Below, piece by piece: positions 33,938-43,259 of a stretch of DNA of 64,000 nucleotides (the first letter of the stretch is position 1; each line of letters starts with the position of its first letter). The position numbers were made by a program, and so were the translations under genes. Below the pieces are notes generated by a model. The model did no database searches. It saw only the letters and a list, made by a program, of their open reading frames with translations, and was not told the origin of the DNA. The stretch is taken from positions 1 through 64,000 of the forward strand of contig NZ_CAAAID010000005.1 of the NCBI RefSeq assembly GCF_900639915.1, read 5' to 3'. The DNA comes from Legionella nagasakiensis. GTDB lineage: Bacteria > Pseudomonadota > Gammaproteobacteria > Legionellales > Legionellaceae.

Positions 33938-34474
33938 ATGGCGATTGAAATTCTAATATGGCCCTGCATGAGCATTAAAGAAAATATTACAAATCTTATC
34001 AAAAATCCTAATCTGTATGTGGCTGCTGTGGTTGGTACGGTTCCAGGCGGAGCAGTAGGAGGGGCAGTAGGCGCGGTAGCTGGGGGATTTATTGGCACCA
34101 GGTTTGAGTTATGTTCAGGATGGGTAGCTCCTTTGGTTGGCGTAAATCTTGGCAGTATCGCGGGAGCACTCCTCGGTCTTATCATAGGGACTGTTTTGGG
34201 AGGTATGTTCACAGGAGGTTTTTCTCTTTATAAAATTCACAAGAAAACACATCAGTCACCTCAATTGTCTTCCGAACAGGTCATTGAGATTTTTTTAAGT
34301 GGTTTTGGTATTAGTCTGGAGATAGCCATTGGCATGGCTATAGGTGCCATTATTGGCAGTTTAAAATTGCTTGGTATGGGGACTCTCCTAGGCGCTCTCA
34401 TGGGAACAATTCTTATGCTTTGTTCCATTGCTTTAGAAAAAAAATCAGCTCGGTTTCTGCGAGAAGATAGATAG
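33938..34474 (+). CDS. Gly-rich membrane protein, unknown function
   Basis: A 178-residue protein with two glycine-zipper-like hydrophobic hairpins: GGAVGGAVGAVAGGFIGT and IGMAIGAIIGSLKLLGMG, each with repeated small-xxx-small spacing, joined by a polar segment KIHKKTHQSPQL. Such zippers insert in or perforate membranes in some families. No signal peptide. The start may be 33968 (MSIKENITN). Function unknown. Confidence 0.5.
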   Translation: MAIEILIWPCMSIKENITNLIKNPNLYVAAVVGTVPGGAVGGAVGAVAGGFIGTRFELCSGWVAPLVGVNLGSIAGALLGLIIGTVLGGMFTGGFSLYKIHKKTHQSPQLSSEQVIEIFLSGFGISLEIAIGMAIGAIIGSLKLLGMGTLLGALMGTILMLCSIALEKKSARFLREDR

Positions 34475-34641
34475 TTGTTTGGCTTTTTGTACAAATCTTA
34501 TTTATCTAGTACTTTATTCATTTATTGTGGCTGGCATTATGATTCATACTGGAATCACCTGGTGAAAAGTGTTCTAAATTGTTCTAAAGTCTTATGGATT
34601 AGACTCAATCAATGGATCAAATGAATTTAAGCTAAATTTTT

Positions 34642-35133
34642 ATGACTCGATGCCCATGCGGTTCTAATGTTGATTATTCTCATTGTTGTGGATTGTATCT
34701 GGAAGGAGAACAAATACCTCTCTCTCCAGAAGCATTAATGCGTTCACGTTATACGGCTTATTCCTTAGCCAATATTGATTACATCAAAAAAACAATGCGT
34801 GGAAGAGCATTAAACGGTTTTCATGAAGAGGAAGCACGATTATGGGCAGAGCAAGTAGTATGGCTTGGTTTGCAGGTAGTCAATGCAAGGCATGAAACGC
34901 CTGAGCAGGGGTATGTTGAATTCATTGCGCGTTTTATGGATGGAACCACCATAAAGTCTATCCATGAAATCAGTGAATTTCATCGTCAGCAAGGACAGTG
35001 GTATTACGTGGATGGATGCTGTCCGGCAAACAGCAAGGCACCAAATAATCAAAACATCGGTCGCAATCGTTTGTGCCCTTGTGGAAGTCAGAGAAAATTC
35101 AAACATTGTCATGGGAAAGGCCATGCATCTTGA
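34642..35133 (+). CDS. ychJ: YchJ-family SEC-C motif protein
   Basis: A 163-residue protein with SEC-C zinc motifs at both ends: RCPCGSNVDYSHCCG at the N terminus and LCPCGSQRKFKHCHGKGH at the C terminus. In between is the YchJ core (LMRSRYTAYSLANIDYI, then VEFIARF). Length matches E. coli YchJ (152). Zinc-binding, cytoplasmic, function unknown; the motif is shared with the SecA C terminus. It overlaps the start of the nuclease-helicase gene, implying coupling. Confidence 0.9.
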   Translation: MTRCPCGSNVDYSHCCGLYLEGEQIPLSPEALMRSRYTAYSLANIDYIKKTMRGRALNGFHEEEARLWAEQVVWLGLQVVNARHETPEQGYVEFIARFMDGTTIKSIHEISEFHRQQGQWYYVDGCCPANSKAPNNQNIGRNRLCPCGSQRKFKHCHGKGHAS

Positions 35134-38100
35134 GTCCGACCAAATTGTTTTCTCACCCTCGGATCTGACTCAATACATGGATAGTCCATTTGCTTCCTGG
35201 ATGGAGCATTTGGCACTGACCAATCCTGAGTTATTACCCATGCGTGACGCAGAAGAGGCCTTGGGAGCAGTATTGCAAAAAAAGGGATACGAACATGAAC
35301 TTACCGCATTAGCTTCATTTGCAGCAGATGGCTTAAATGTCGTTAATTTATCAAAGGCCATGGATGCAGTCCATGCTACGCGATTAGCCATGCAAGCCGG
35401 TGCTGATGTCATTTATCAAGCTGGCCTGCTATTAATGTCCTTCAAAGGATTTGCCGATTTTTTAATAAAAGTCCAAGGCGACAGTTTGTTGGGCAATTAC
35501 CATTATGAAATCTTAGATACTAAACTGGCTAAGACGCTAAAACCGCAGGTTATCATGCAATTGTGCTGCTATGCAGACTTATTGGAAGCCATGCAGGGAA
35601 GAAGACCAAAACGACTTTGGATCATGTTAGGTGATGGTACGAAGCAGTCGATACGTACGGAGGATTATTTTTATTATTATCTCAATTTAAAAGACCGCTT
35701 CTTGCAAGCGCACCAATTCTTTAATGCTCATCAGCCGCCTGATCCTGCGGATTCAGAACATTGGGGTGGGTGGAGTCATTATGCGGAGGAGTTGCTTAAG
35801 CAATCCGATCATCTTGCTCAGGTCGCAACCATGACCAAAAGTCAGATTAAAAAATTGCATAAAGCTGGAATTTACACCATGCAAGCTTTGGCGGCTATGG
35901 ATTGCAAGCGCATTAAAGGCATGAGTCAAACTGTATTTGAGCGTCTGCAAGCACAAGCCGCCATGCAAAAAGAAAGCCTTGGTCATGAGGTTCCTTCATA
36001 CAAACTATTGCCGCATGAAGCAGGGGAAAAACAAGGTTTGGCATTACTGCCTCCGCCATCGCCTCTCGATGTGTTTTTTGATATCGAAGGGTTTCCTCTG
36101 GAAGAAGGGGGATTGGAGTATCTCTGGGGCGTGACTTACTTCGATGAACAAGGCATTCGTCAATATAAGGATTTTTGGGCGCACAATGCAGCGCAGGAAA
36201 AAGAAGCGTTCATGGCGTTTATTGCTTGGGTTTATAAAAGATGGCAGCAAGATCCCAACCTGCATATTTATCATTACGCCAGTTATGAAGTGACGGCCTG
36301 TCGCAAATTGATGGGACGGTATGGCGTATGTGAGCAGGAAGTCGATGAATTATTACGAAATGAGGTATTGATTGATCTTTACAAAGTAGTAAAGAGTGCC
36401 TTGATTTTAGGAGAACCACGATATTCCATTAAAAATGTGGAACATTTATATCGCTCCAAGCGTTTGACAGACGTTGGAACAGGCAGTGATTCGGTTGTCG
36501 TTTATGAGCATTGGCGGGAAAACCCAGATGGGGATACCTGGCAGACATCAACAATTTTGCAAGCCATCCGTGACTATAACGTCGATGATTGTAATTCAAC
36601 TCAGGAGTTAGTGGACTGGCTTAGACTAAGACAAGAAGAGCAGGGTATCCCTTATCTTGGAAAAACCGAAATCGTTGAAGTGCCGCAAAAAGAAGAACTT
36701 CATGAACGACTGCAATTGCGTGATCGATTATTGCAGATGGCTCATGATTTAAATGCACAAGGCAAAAACAGAGACGCTGCCATTTATTCCATGTTTGCCT
36801 GGTCACTTGAATTCCATCGCCGTGAGTCTAAACCTGTTTTCTGGCGACTGTTTGACAGGCTTGGTTTAAGTGATGAGAAATTATTGGATGATTTGGATTG
36901 TCTTGCTTATTGCATGCGCACTGATAAACCGCCTTATAAGCCAACGCCCAAAGCACGTCATCTTGCTTACGAATATTCCTTTGACCCTAATCAGGAATTT
37001 AAAGGAACCAGCGAGCAATATTATGTTTTAGGAAAAGAAACGGCTGATGGTAAACCTTTAAAAGTCACGTTTTATAAAGAGGACAGTCGATTGGCAGACG
37101 GGTTTATTGTCTTGCAAATGAAAGACGAATTAGCTGGAATGATTACGTTAATTCCTGATGATTATTTGCAGCCTGAGCCCATTCCCCAAGCCATTGCCAA
37201 ACAGGCCGAGGCATTTGAACGAGGCAGGCTTGAGAAATCCGCTATTTTGGATTTTCTTCAAAGAAACAGACCAAGAATGATTGGTCATCAAAGCGGGCAT
37301 CCAATCGCTCCAAGCCACGAACCTAAAAAACGCCTGGAACAAATCATTCACGCCGTGAATCATCTGGATGCCAGTTATTTGGCGATCCAGGGTCCACCGG
37401 GGGCCGGAAAAACGTATACCGCTAAACATATTATTGCCGCGCTACTGAAACAAGGTAAAACCATAGGAATTTCTTCCAACAGTCATAAAGCCATTAATCA
37501 TCTTCTGCTCAGTACGGTTGAATATTGCCAAAGAGAAAAGATAAAAGGGCATTTTGCCTGTACCAGGGAAACCGATGAATCATTAAAAAAATTGGGCGTG
37601 ACCATTATTGAAAACAAAAGTATTTTTCAATACTTGCAATCTGCCAGTGTTGTTGGAACAACGGCGTGGGGGTTTGCTCGCGATGAGTTGACGGATGCCT
37701 TTGATTATCTGTTTATTGATGAGGCGGGCCAGGTGAGTGTCGCTAATTTAATCGCCATGAGCCTCGCCGCTAAAAATATTATTTTAATGGGCGATCAAAT
37801 GCAGCTGGGGCAACCATCACAAGGCAATCATCCTGAAGAAAGTGGCTTATCCATCCTTGATTATCTTTTGCATGCAACACCCACCATTGCGGAGGACATG
37901 GGGATTTTTCTGGGAACAACGTATCGTATGCATTCTGCCATTAATCAATTTATCAGTGATGCCATTTATGAAGGAAAGCTTGAATCAGCTCCAGAAAATG
38001 ACCGACAACGTATTCAAGTTCCTAACGATTATGAAGGGATCTTAAGTCAGGACGCTGGAATCATCACCGTGCCTGTGATGCATGAAGGAAATACCCAGGC

Positions 38101-38533
38101 CAGTGATGAAGAGATTGAATGTATTGTGAATTTAACCAAGCAATTGCTTGGACGTGCATTTACTAATAAAGATGGCTCGTCACAGTTAATCCGTTGGGAA
38201 GACTTATTATTTGTTGCGCCTTATAATCATCAGGTTAATAAACTTAAGTCTGCTTTGGGAAAGCAGGCAAAAGTCGGGAGCGTTGACAAATTTCAAGGAC
38301 AAGAAGCTCCAGTCGTTTTCTTAAGCATGTGTGCGAGCAATGCAAATGAATCGCCTCGCGGCCTAAATTTTTTATTTAATAAAAACCGCATGAACGTTGC
38401 TATATCGCGAGCTCAGTGTATGGCCATCATTGTTTATAGTCCGGCATTACTGGAAGCGTCCGCAAAGAATGTTGAACAGTTAAATTTAATTAATCTGTTT
38501 TGCAAACTGATTCAAGGTCATTGCGGTAAATAA
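35123..38533 (+). CDS. TM0106-type RecB-like nuclease fused to SF1 helicase
   Basis: Starting at the ATG at 35123 (AAAGG upstream; the in-frame ATG at 35111 is an alternative), about 1136 residues. Order: RecB-like nuclease of the TM0106 family (YEILDTKLAK with catalytic Asp and Lys, then QLCCYADLL, about 130-165), and a 3'-5' exonuclease/RNase H-like domain (VFFDIEGFPLEEGGLEYLWG about 315). Last comes an SF1 helicase of Dna2/UPF1 type (Walker A GPPGAGKTYT about 757, Walker B FIDEAGQV, GTTYRMH, then SVDKFQGQEAPVVF and NRMNVAISRAQ). It probably processes nucleic-acid ends. It overlaps ychJ by 11 bases. A defence role is possible but unproven. Confidence 0.85.
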   Translation: MHLESDQIVFSPSDLTQYMDSPFASWMEHLALTNPELLPMRDAEEALGAVLQKKGYEHELTALASFAADGLNVVNLSKAMDAVHATRLAMQAGADVIYQAGLLLMSFKGFADFLIKVQGDSLLGNYHYEILDTKLAKTLKPQVIMQLCCYADLLEAMQGRRPKRLWIMLGDGTKQSIRTEDYFYYYLNLKDRFLQAHQFFNAHQPPDPADSEHWGGWSHYAEELLKQSDHLAQVATMTKSQIKKLHKAGIYTMQALAAMDCKRIKGMSQTVFERLQAQAAMQKESLGHEVPSYKLLPHEAGEKQGLALLPPPSPLDVFFDIEGFPLEEGGLEYLWGVTYFDEQGIRQYKDFWAHNAAQEKEAFMAFIAWVYKRWQQDPNLHIYHYASYEVTACRKLMGRYGVCEQEVDELLRNEVLIDLYKVVKSALILGEPRYSIKNVEHLYRSKRLTDVGTGSDSVVVYEHWRENPDGDTWQTSTILQAIRDYNVDDCNSTQELVDWLRLRQEEQGIPYLGKTEIVEVPQKEELHERLQLRDRLLQMAHDLNAQGKNRDAAIYSMFAWSLEFHRRESKPVFWRLFDRLGLSDEKLLDDLDCLAYCMRTDKPPYKPTPKARHLAYEYSFDPNQEFKGTSEQYYVLGKETADGKPLKVTFYKEDSRLADGFIVLQMKDELAGMITLIPDDYLQPEPIPQAIAKQAEAFERGRLEKSAILDFLQRNRPRMIGHQSGHPIAPSHEPKKRLEQIIHAVNHLDASYLAIQGPPGAGKTYTAKHIIAALLKQGKTIGISSNSHKAINHLLLSTVEYCQREKIKGHFACTRETDESLKKLGVTIIENKSIFQYLQSASVVGTTAWGFARDELTDAFDYLFIDEAGQVSVANLIAMSLAAKNIILMGDQMQLGQPSQGNHPEESGLSILDYLLHATPTIAEDMGIFLGTTYRMHSAINQFISDAIYEGKLESAPENDRQRIQVPNDYEGILSQDAGIITVPVMHEGNTQASDEEIECIVNLTKQLLGRAFTNKDGSSQLIRWEDLLFVAPYNHQVNKLKSALGKQAKVGSVDKFQGQEAPVVFLSMCASNANESPRGLNFLFNKNRMNVAISRAQCMAIIVYSPALLEASAKNVEQLNLINLFCKLIQGHCGK

Positions 38534-38654
38534 TCCTTATACTGTGATAAATAGAACACATTGGTCGGCAAGCATTTGTGTTGTGTCTTATTGTTGATGT
38601 CTGTTACGGTAAATTTTAGGTGCCATAATCTGTTTAAAACTTACTGGACCAAGG

Positions 38655-41408
38655 ATGAAGGTTATGCTGGCAGAAGAAAGCAACCTTAATGAAATGAATT
38701 GGCATACACAATCGGTGGATGATGCTATGGCCAAGTTGCAAACCGAAATAACAGGATTAAGTGAGTTTGAGGCAACAACTCGATTGAGAAAATACGGCCA
38801 AAATCGTTTGCCTGAGACTGTAAAACAAAGTATCTGGAGTCGCTTTTTTCTGCAGTTTCACAACATCTTGATTTATGTGCTATTGGTTGCGGCAGCCATC
38901 ACGATTCTATTGCATCATAAAGTGGATGCTCTAGTCATTCTTGCTGTTGTCTTTGTGAACGCCATGATTGGTTTTATCCAGGAAGGGAAAGCAGAGAAAG
39001 CACTGGATGCGATTCGCCATTTATTATCACCCACGGCTACAGTATTGCGTGATGGCGAGCGCCAGAGCATTGAGGGTTATTTGTTGGTTCCTGGCGATAT
39101 TGTTCTTGTGGAAGCAGGTGATAAAGTGCCTGCAGATTTACGTCTTCTTAAAACGCACAGCCTAATTATTGACGAAGCCATTCTTACAGGGGAGTCGGTT
39201 CCTGTGGAAAAACATAGCGAGCCAGTGAGTGAGGATGCCACTTTAGGCGATCGAGCTTGTATGGCGTATAACGGAACCTTAGTGATCAGGGGTCAGGGAA
39301 AAGGTATAGTGATTGCTACGGGAAGAATGACTCAAATTGGTCGCATCAGCCGTTTATTGTCTCGAGTGGAAACGTTAACCACGCCATTGATTAAACAAAT
39401 GGGATTATTTGCCAAATGGCTTACCTTGTTGATTTTACTGATGGCAGCATTGCTTCTTACTTATGGTTATTTCGTACAACATTATGAGTTTAGTGAATTA
39501 TTCATGATCGTGGTTGGGTTGTCCGTCGCAGCCATTCCGGAAGGACTTCCTGCCGTTTTGTCCATCACACTGGCCGTTGGAGTACAGGCGATGGCTCGTA
39601 AAAATGCCATCGTACGCCGCTTGCCTGCCATTGAAACCCTTGGCTCGATCTCCGTGATATGCACGGATAAAACGGGCACGCTAACTCGCAATGAAATGAT
39701 GGTTGTTTCTATGGTGACTAGCCGCCATGTTTTTACAATTGCAGGGTCAGGATATGTGCCGTCTGGCTTGATTCGATTAAACGAGTATCCCGTTGAAAAT
39801 GGACAATATCCTTTGCCGAATGAGCTGGCTCGTACGGCAATGCTTTGTAATGATGCTGCCTTGTTTGAACGTGATGGACACTGGATGGTGAGCGGTGATC
39901 CTATGGAAGGAGCGCTACTGGCGCTGGCTGGAAAAATCGGCTTGTCCATTGCTGATGAACGAAAAATATGGACGCGCACCGATATGATTCCGTTTGATTC
40001 CAGGCATCGTTTTATGGCAACCCTGCATCATAATCACCAGGGAGAAGCATTTATCTTTGTCAAAGGCGCGCCTGAGCAGATTTTAGGAATGTGTCGGCAA
40101 CAACAAATCGACGATGATGGGTTAGAGCCAGTCAATATTGACTATTGGCAACAACAAATTGAAGCGATTGCCGCAAAAGGTCAGCGTGTGTTGGCATTCG
40201 CGTTGAAGCCAGTAAAACCCAAACAAACCGTTCTTGAATGTTCTGATGTGCAAGAATTGATCTTGCTTGGCGTGACTGGAATGATTGACCCACCCCGAGA
40301 AGAAGTCATTGCTGCGGTTTCTCAATGTTTAAGTGCCGGTATCCAGGTAAAAATGATTACGGGTGATCATGCAGCCACTGCAAGGGCAATAGGACAACAA
40401 ATAGGACTTCGCTATCCAGATAAAATTCTAACGGGGGTCGAGCTGGATAAAATGAGCGATGTTGAGTTGGTAGGTGTTGTATTACAGTATGATGTGTATG
40501 CTCGCACAAGCCCAGAACATAAACTGCGCCTTGTCATGGCCTTGCAATCTCATGACATGATTGTCGCAATGACGGGTGATGGTGTGAATGATGCACTCGC
40601 CTTAAAACGCGCGGACGTGGGCATTGCCATGGGTAAAAAAGGCAATGAAGTGTCAAAAGAAGCGTCTGAATTTGTTTTGGCCGATGATAATTTTGCCTCG
40701 ATTGTGGCAGCGATACGGGAAGGTCGTACAGTCTATGACAATCTGAAAAAAGTCATCAGTTGGACTTTACCTACGAATGCGGGAGAAGCAATGGTTATCA
40801 TTCTGGCGTTATTTCTTGGTTTAAGTCTTCCGGTTACTCCTATTCAAATCTTATGGATTAACTTGATTACTGCAACCACCTTAGGATTAGCTCTGGCGTT
40901 TGAGCCAACCGAAGACAATACGATGCAGCGCCCACCTCGCCCTCGTAATGAACCTATTCTAACAGGGGCATTGGCCTGGCACATGCTTTTTGTATCAATG
41001 TTGTTTATAGGGGGTGTTTTTGGCATCTATTATTACGCTGTGGATAAGGGATATTCACTGATGCTCGCCCGTACCATGGCGTTGAACACCTTGGTGGTTA
41101 TGGAAATTGTTCACTTGTTTTATATTCGTAATCTTTATGGAGCATCGTTGACTTGGAGTGCTGTACGGGGAACAAAAATGGTTTGGTTGAGTATCGTTGT
41201 TATTACCGTTGCGCAATTTGCCATTACTTACTGGTTGCCATTGCAAAAAATTTTCGCAACGGAATCGGTTCCCATCCTGGATGGGATTCTGATCATACTG
41301 GTTAGCATCGTTTTTTTTGCGGCACTTGAAATAGAAAAGCAACTCCGTTTGCGCCTTGTTTCTTTGCGCTATATGAGTTTGCGCAACCGTCATGGTGACG
41401 TTTTATGA
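38655..41408 (+). CDS. Cation-transporting P-type ATPase (P2 type)
   Basis: A 917-residue pump with the full set: N-terminal cation ATPase domain (RLRKYGQNRLPE), actuator loop LTGESVPVEK, helix-4 PEGLPAVLSITLAVG, phosphorylation site ICTDKTGTLTRNEM, KGAPEQIL, and hinge MTGDGVNDALALKRADVGIA. Helix 5 keeps NAGEA, but helix 6 reads NLITATTLG, where calcium pumps have NxxTD. So the key Asp is Ala, and ion specificity may differ from Ca2+. Inner membrane. The stop overlaps the KefB-like gene (ATGA), so both act in one ion-homeostasis operon. Confidence 0.9.
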   Translation: MKVMLAEESNLNEMNWHTQSVDDAMAKLQTEITGLSEFEATTRLRKYGQNRLPETVKQSIWSRFFLQFHNILIYVLLVAAAITILLHHKVDALVILAVVFVNAMIGFIQEGKAEKALDAIRHLLSPTATVLRDGERQSIEGYLLVPGDIVLVEAGDKVPADLRLLKTHSLIIDEAILTGESVPVEKHSEPVSEDATLGDRACMAYNGTLVIRGQGKGIVIATGRMTQIGRISRLLSRVETLTTPLIKQMGLFAKWLTLLILLMAALLLTYGYFVQHYEFSELFMIVVGLSVAAIPEGLPAVLSITLAVGVQAMARKNAIVRRLPAIETLGSISVICTDKTGTLTRNEMMVVSMVTSRHVFTIAGSGYVPSGLIRLNEYPVENGQYPLPNELARTAMLCNDAALFERDGHWMVSGDPMEGALLALAGKIGLSIADERKIWTRTDMIPFDSRHRFMATLHHNHQGEAFIFVKGAPEQILGMCRQQQIDDDGLEPVNIDYWQQQIEAIAAKGQRVLAFALKPVKPKQTVLECSDVQELILLGVTGMIDPPREEVIAAVSQCLSAGIQVKMITGDHAATARAIGQQIGLRYPDKILTGVELDKMSDVELVGVVLQYDVYARTSPEHKLRLVMALQSHDMIVAMTGDGVNDALALKRADVGIAMGKKGNEVSKEASEFVLADDNFASIVAAIREGRTVYDNLKKVISWTLPTNAGEAMVIILALFLGLSLPVTPIQILWINLITATTLGLALAFEPTEDNTMQRPPRPRNEPILTGALAWHMLFVSMLFIGGVFGIYYYAVDKGYSLMLARTMALNTLVVMEIVHLFYIRNLYGASLTWSAVRGTKMVWLSIVVITVAQFAITYWLPLQKIFATESVPILDGILIILVSIVFFAALEIEKQLRLRLVSLRYMSLRNRHGDVL

Positions 41409-43171
41409 TGGATATTGCCTTTTTGCATACTTCTCCATTTTATGAGCTAACCGTTCTTTTGCTCTTTGCTATTGCGATTGGCTGGTTCAGTCTTATGCTG
41501 CGCCAGCCGATGATTGTCAGTTTCATTGCCGTTGGAATTCTTGTTGGGCCAGGATTTTTGGGCATTGTTCAGTCTTATGATTCTATTGAATTGCTGGCTG
41601 AGCTGGGAATAGCTGTGTTGCTTTTTCTCGTTGGTCTTAAGTTGGATATTCAGCTTATAAGAACCTTGGGGTCCGTTGCTCTGGCCACAGGAGCAGGTCA
41701 AGTTTTTTTTACTGCAGTCATCGGTTTTTTTATCGCCGTGGCTGTCGGCATGAATGTTATCAATGCATTATACGTCAGTGTTGCACTGACTTTTTCCAGC
41801 ACCATCATTATCGTCAAACTGTTGTCCGATAAACGAGAAGCAGACTCATTGCATGGGCGTATTGCGATCGGATTTTTGATAGTACAAGATATTCTGGTGG
41901 TCTTGGCAATGATTATCTTATCTGCTTTTGGTCTGAAGATTGATGACGGAACCTCTGGTGAGGTTACGAGCGATATTACCATGATGTTTTTGTCGGCGAT
42001 TGTTGTTTTATCTTTTCTTTGGTTCTTTATTCGATACGTTGCAAACCCATTAGTGAAGGGTATTGCGCATTCACCTGAATTACTGATCATTTTTTCTATT
42101 GGCTGGGCCGCGTGTTTAGCAAGCCTTGGCAGCTATTTAGGGTTTAGCAAGGAACTAGGCGGGTTACTTGCCGGGATTTCTCTGGCTTCCACACCTTTCA
42201 GAGATGCGATTGCTTCACGGCTTTCTTCGGTGCGCGATTTTTTACTGCTGTTCTTTTTTATTGTTCTAGGTTCACAATTGAACCTCAATCAACTGGGTGA
42301 GCAAATTGTTCCTGCCGTTATTTTTTCTTTGTTTGTGCTCATTGGCAATCCGCTGATTGTCTTGGTGATCATGGGTGTGATGGGCTACCGTAAGCGTACC
42401 AGTTTCCTTGCCGGTCTTACTGTCGCGCAAATCAGTGAGTTTTCTTTTATTTTCATGGCCATGGGTTTAAAGCTCGGTCATATAAACGCCGAATCGTTGG
42501 GAACGGTGACGCTGGTCGGGTTAATTACTATTGCAGTTTCGGTGTACATGATTACCTATTCACAATCCTTGTACCGGTGGCTTGAACCTGTATTAAATAT
42601 ATTTGAACGCAAATTTCCCTATCGTGAAGAGTCTGATGTTCAACAGCAGTTAGTAGGGAAACATTATGAGATTGTGCTGTTTGGTTTAGGCCGTTATGGT
42701 CAGGCCATTGCTGAGCATTTGCTGCGAAATAATTTTAAGCTACTTGCTATTGATTTTAACCCTGACGAGGTAAATAACTGGCTAAAGCGTGGTCAACATG
42801 CGATGTATGGAGATGCTTGCGACATTGAATTCATTGGCTCACTTCCATTGAAAGATGTTAAATGGGTTGTTTGTGCTATCCCACAACGTGCGCCTGGTTT
42901 AACGCATGATGATCCTCGTATGATGTTGGTAAAAGGACTTAAAGCGCATCACTATCAAGGAAAGATTGCGGTTTCGACACAACATACGAATCAGGTCGAG
43001 TCGCTTAAGGCACTGGGAGTAGATATGGTCTTTTTACCGTTTTTTGATGCAGCCAGCAGAGCTGGTGGAAAAAATGGTGGCAGCGACTTAAAGGCTGGTT
43101 TTGAAAAATTTGTCAAATCATTCAGATGTTGTTACTTTAAAAATAAGCATTTCATCAAATACTTGGATTAA
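41405..43171 (+). CDS. CPA2 cation/proton antiporter, KefB-like with TrkA-N domain
   Basis: A 588-residue protein with about 12 membrane helices of the Na+/H+ exchanger fold (PF00999), including LGIAVLLFLVGLKLD and LVQDI-like LIVQDILVVLA. A soluble C-terminal TrkA-N Rossmann domain (from about residue 425, VLFGLGRYGQAIAEHLL, with DFNPDEV) binds NAD(H). Family members exchange K+ or Na+ for H+. Unlike E. coli KefB/C the glutathione-binding region is not recognised. Coupled to the P-type ATPase gene by ATGA overlap. A hairpin with T-run follows at 43173-43198. Confidence 0.88.
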   Translation: MMDIAFLHTSPFYELTVLLLFAIAIGWFSLMLRQPMIVSFIAVGILVGPGFLGIVQSYDSIELLAELGIAVLLFLVGLKLDIQLIRTLGSVALATGAGQVFFTAVIGFFIAVAVGMNVINALYVSVALTFSSTIIIVKLLSDKREADSLHGRIAIGFLIVQDILVVLAMIILSAFGLKIDDGTSGEVTSDITMMFLSAIVVLSFLWFFIRYVANPLVKGIAHSPELLIIFSIGWAACLASLGSYLGFSKELGGLLAGISLASTPFRDAIASRLSSVRDFLLLFFFIVLGSQLNLNQLGEQIVPAVIFSLFVLIGNPLIVLVIMGVMGYRKRTSFLAGLTVAQISEFSFIFMAMGLKLGHINAESLGTVTLVGLITIAVSVYMITYSQSLYRWLEPVLNIFERKFPYREESDVQQQLVGKHYEIVLFGLGRYGQAIAEHLLRNNFKLLAIDFNPDEVNNWLKRGQHAMYGDACDIEFIGSLPLKDVKWVVCAIPQRAPGLTHDDPRMMLVKGLKAHHYQGKIAVSTQHTNQVESLKALGVDMVFLPFFDAASRAGGKNGGSDLKAGFEKFVKSFRCCYFKNKHFIKYLD

Positions 43172-43172
43172 A

Positions 43173-43198
43173 AAGTATGGGTGTTTACCATGCTTTTT
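43173..43198 (+). terminator. Rho-independent terminator after the antiporter gene
   Basis: AAGTATGG (43173-43180) pairs with CCATGCTT (43188-43195, one G-T pair) around a 7-base loop, and the stem runs into TTTTT. It starts right after the stop codon and closes the ATPase-antiporter operon. Confidence 0.7.
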
Positions 43199-43259
43199 GG
43201 TGCATGACAAAACGCTATTGCTCATGATGTTTTAACTTTAATACTACAGGACTTTAAGG

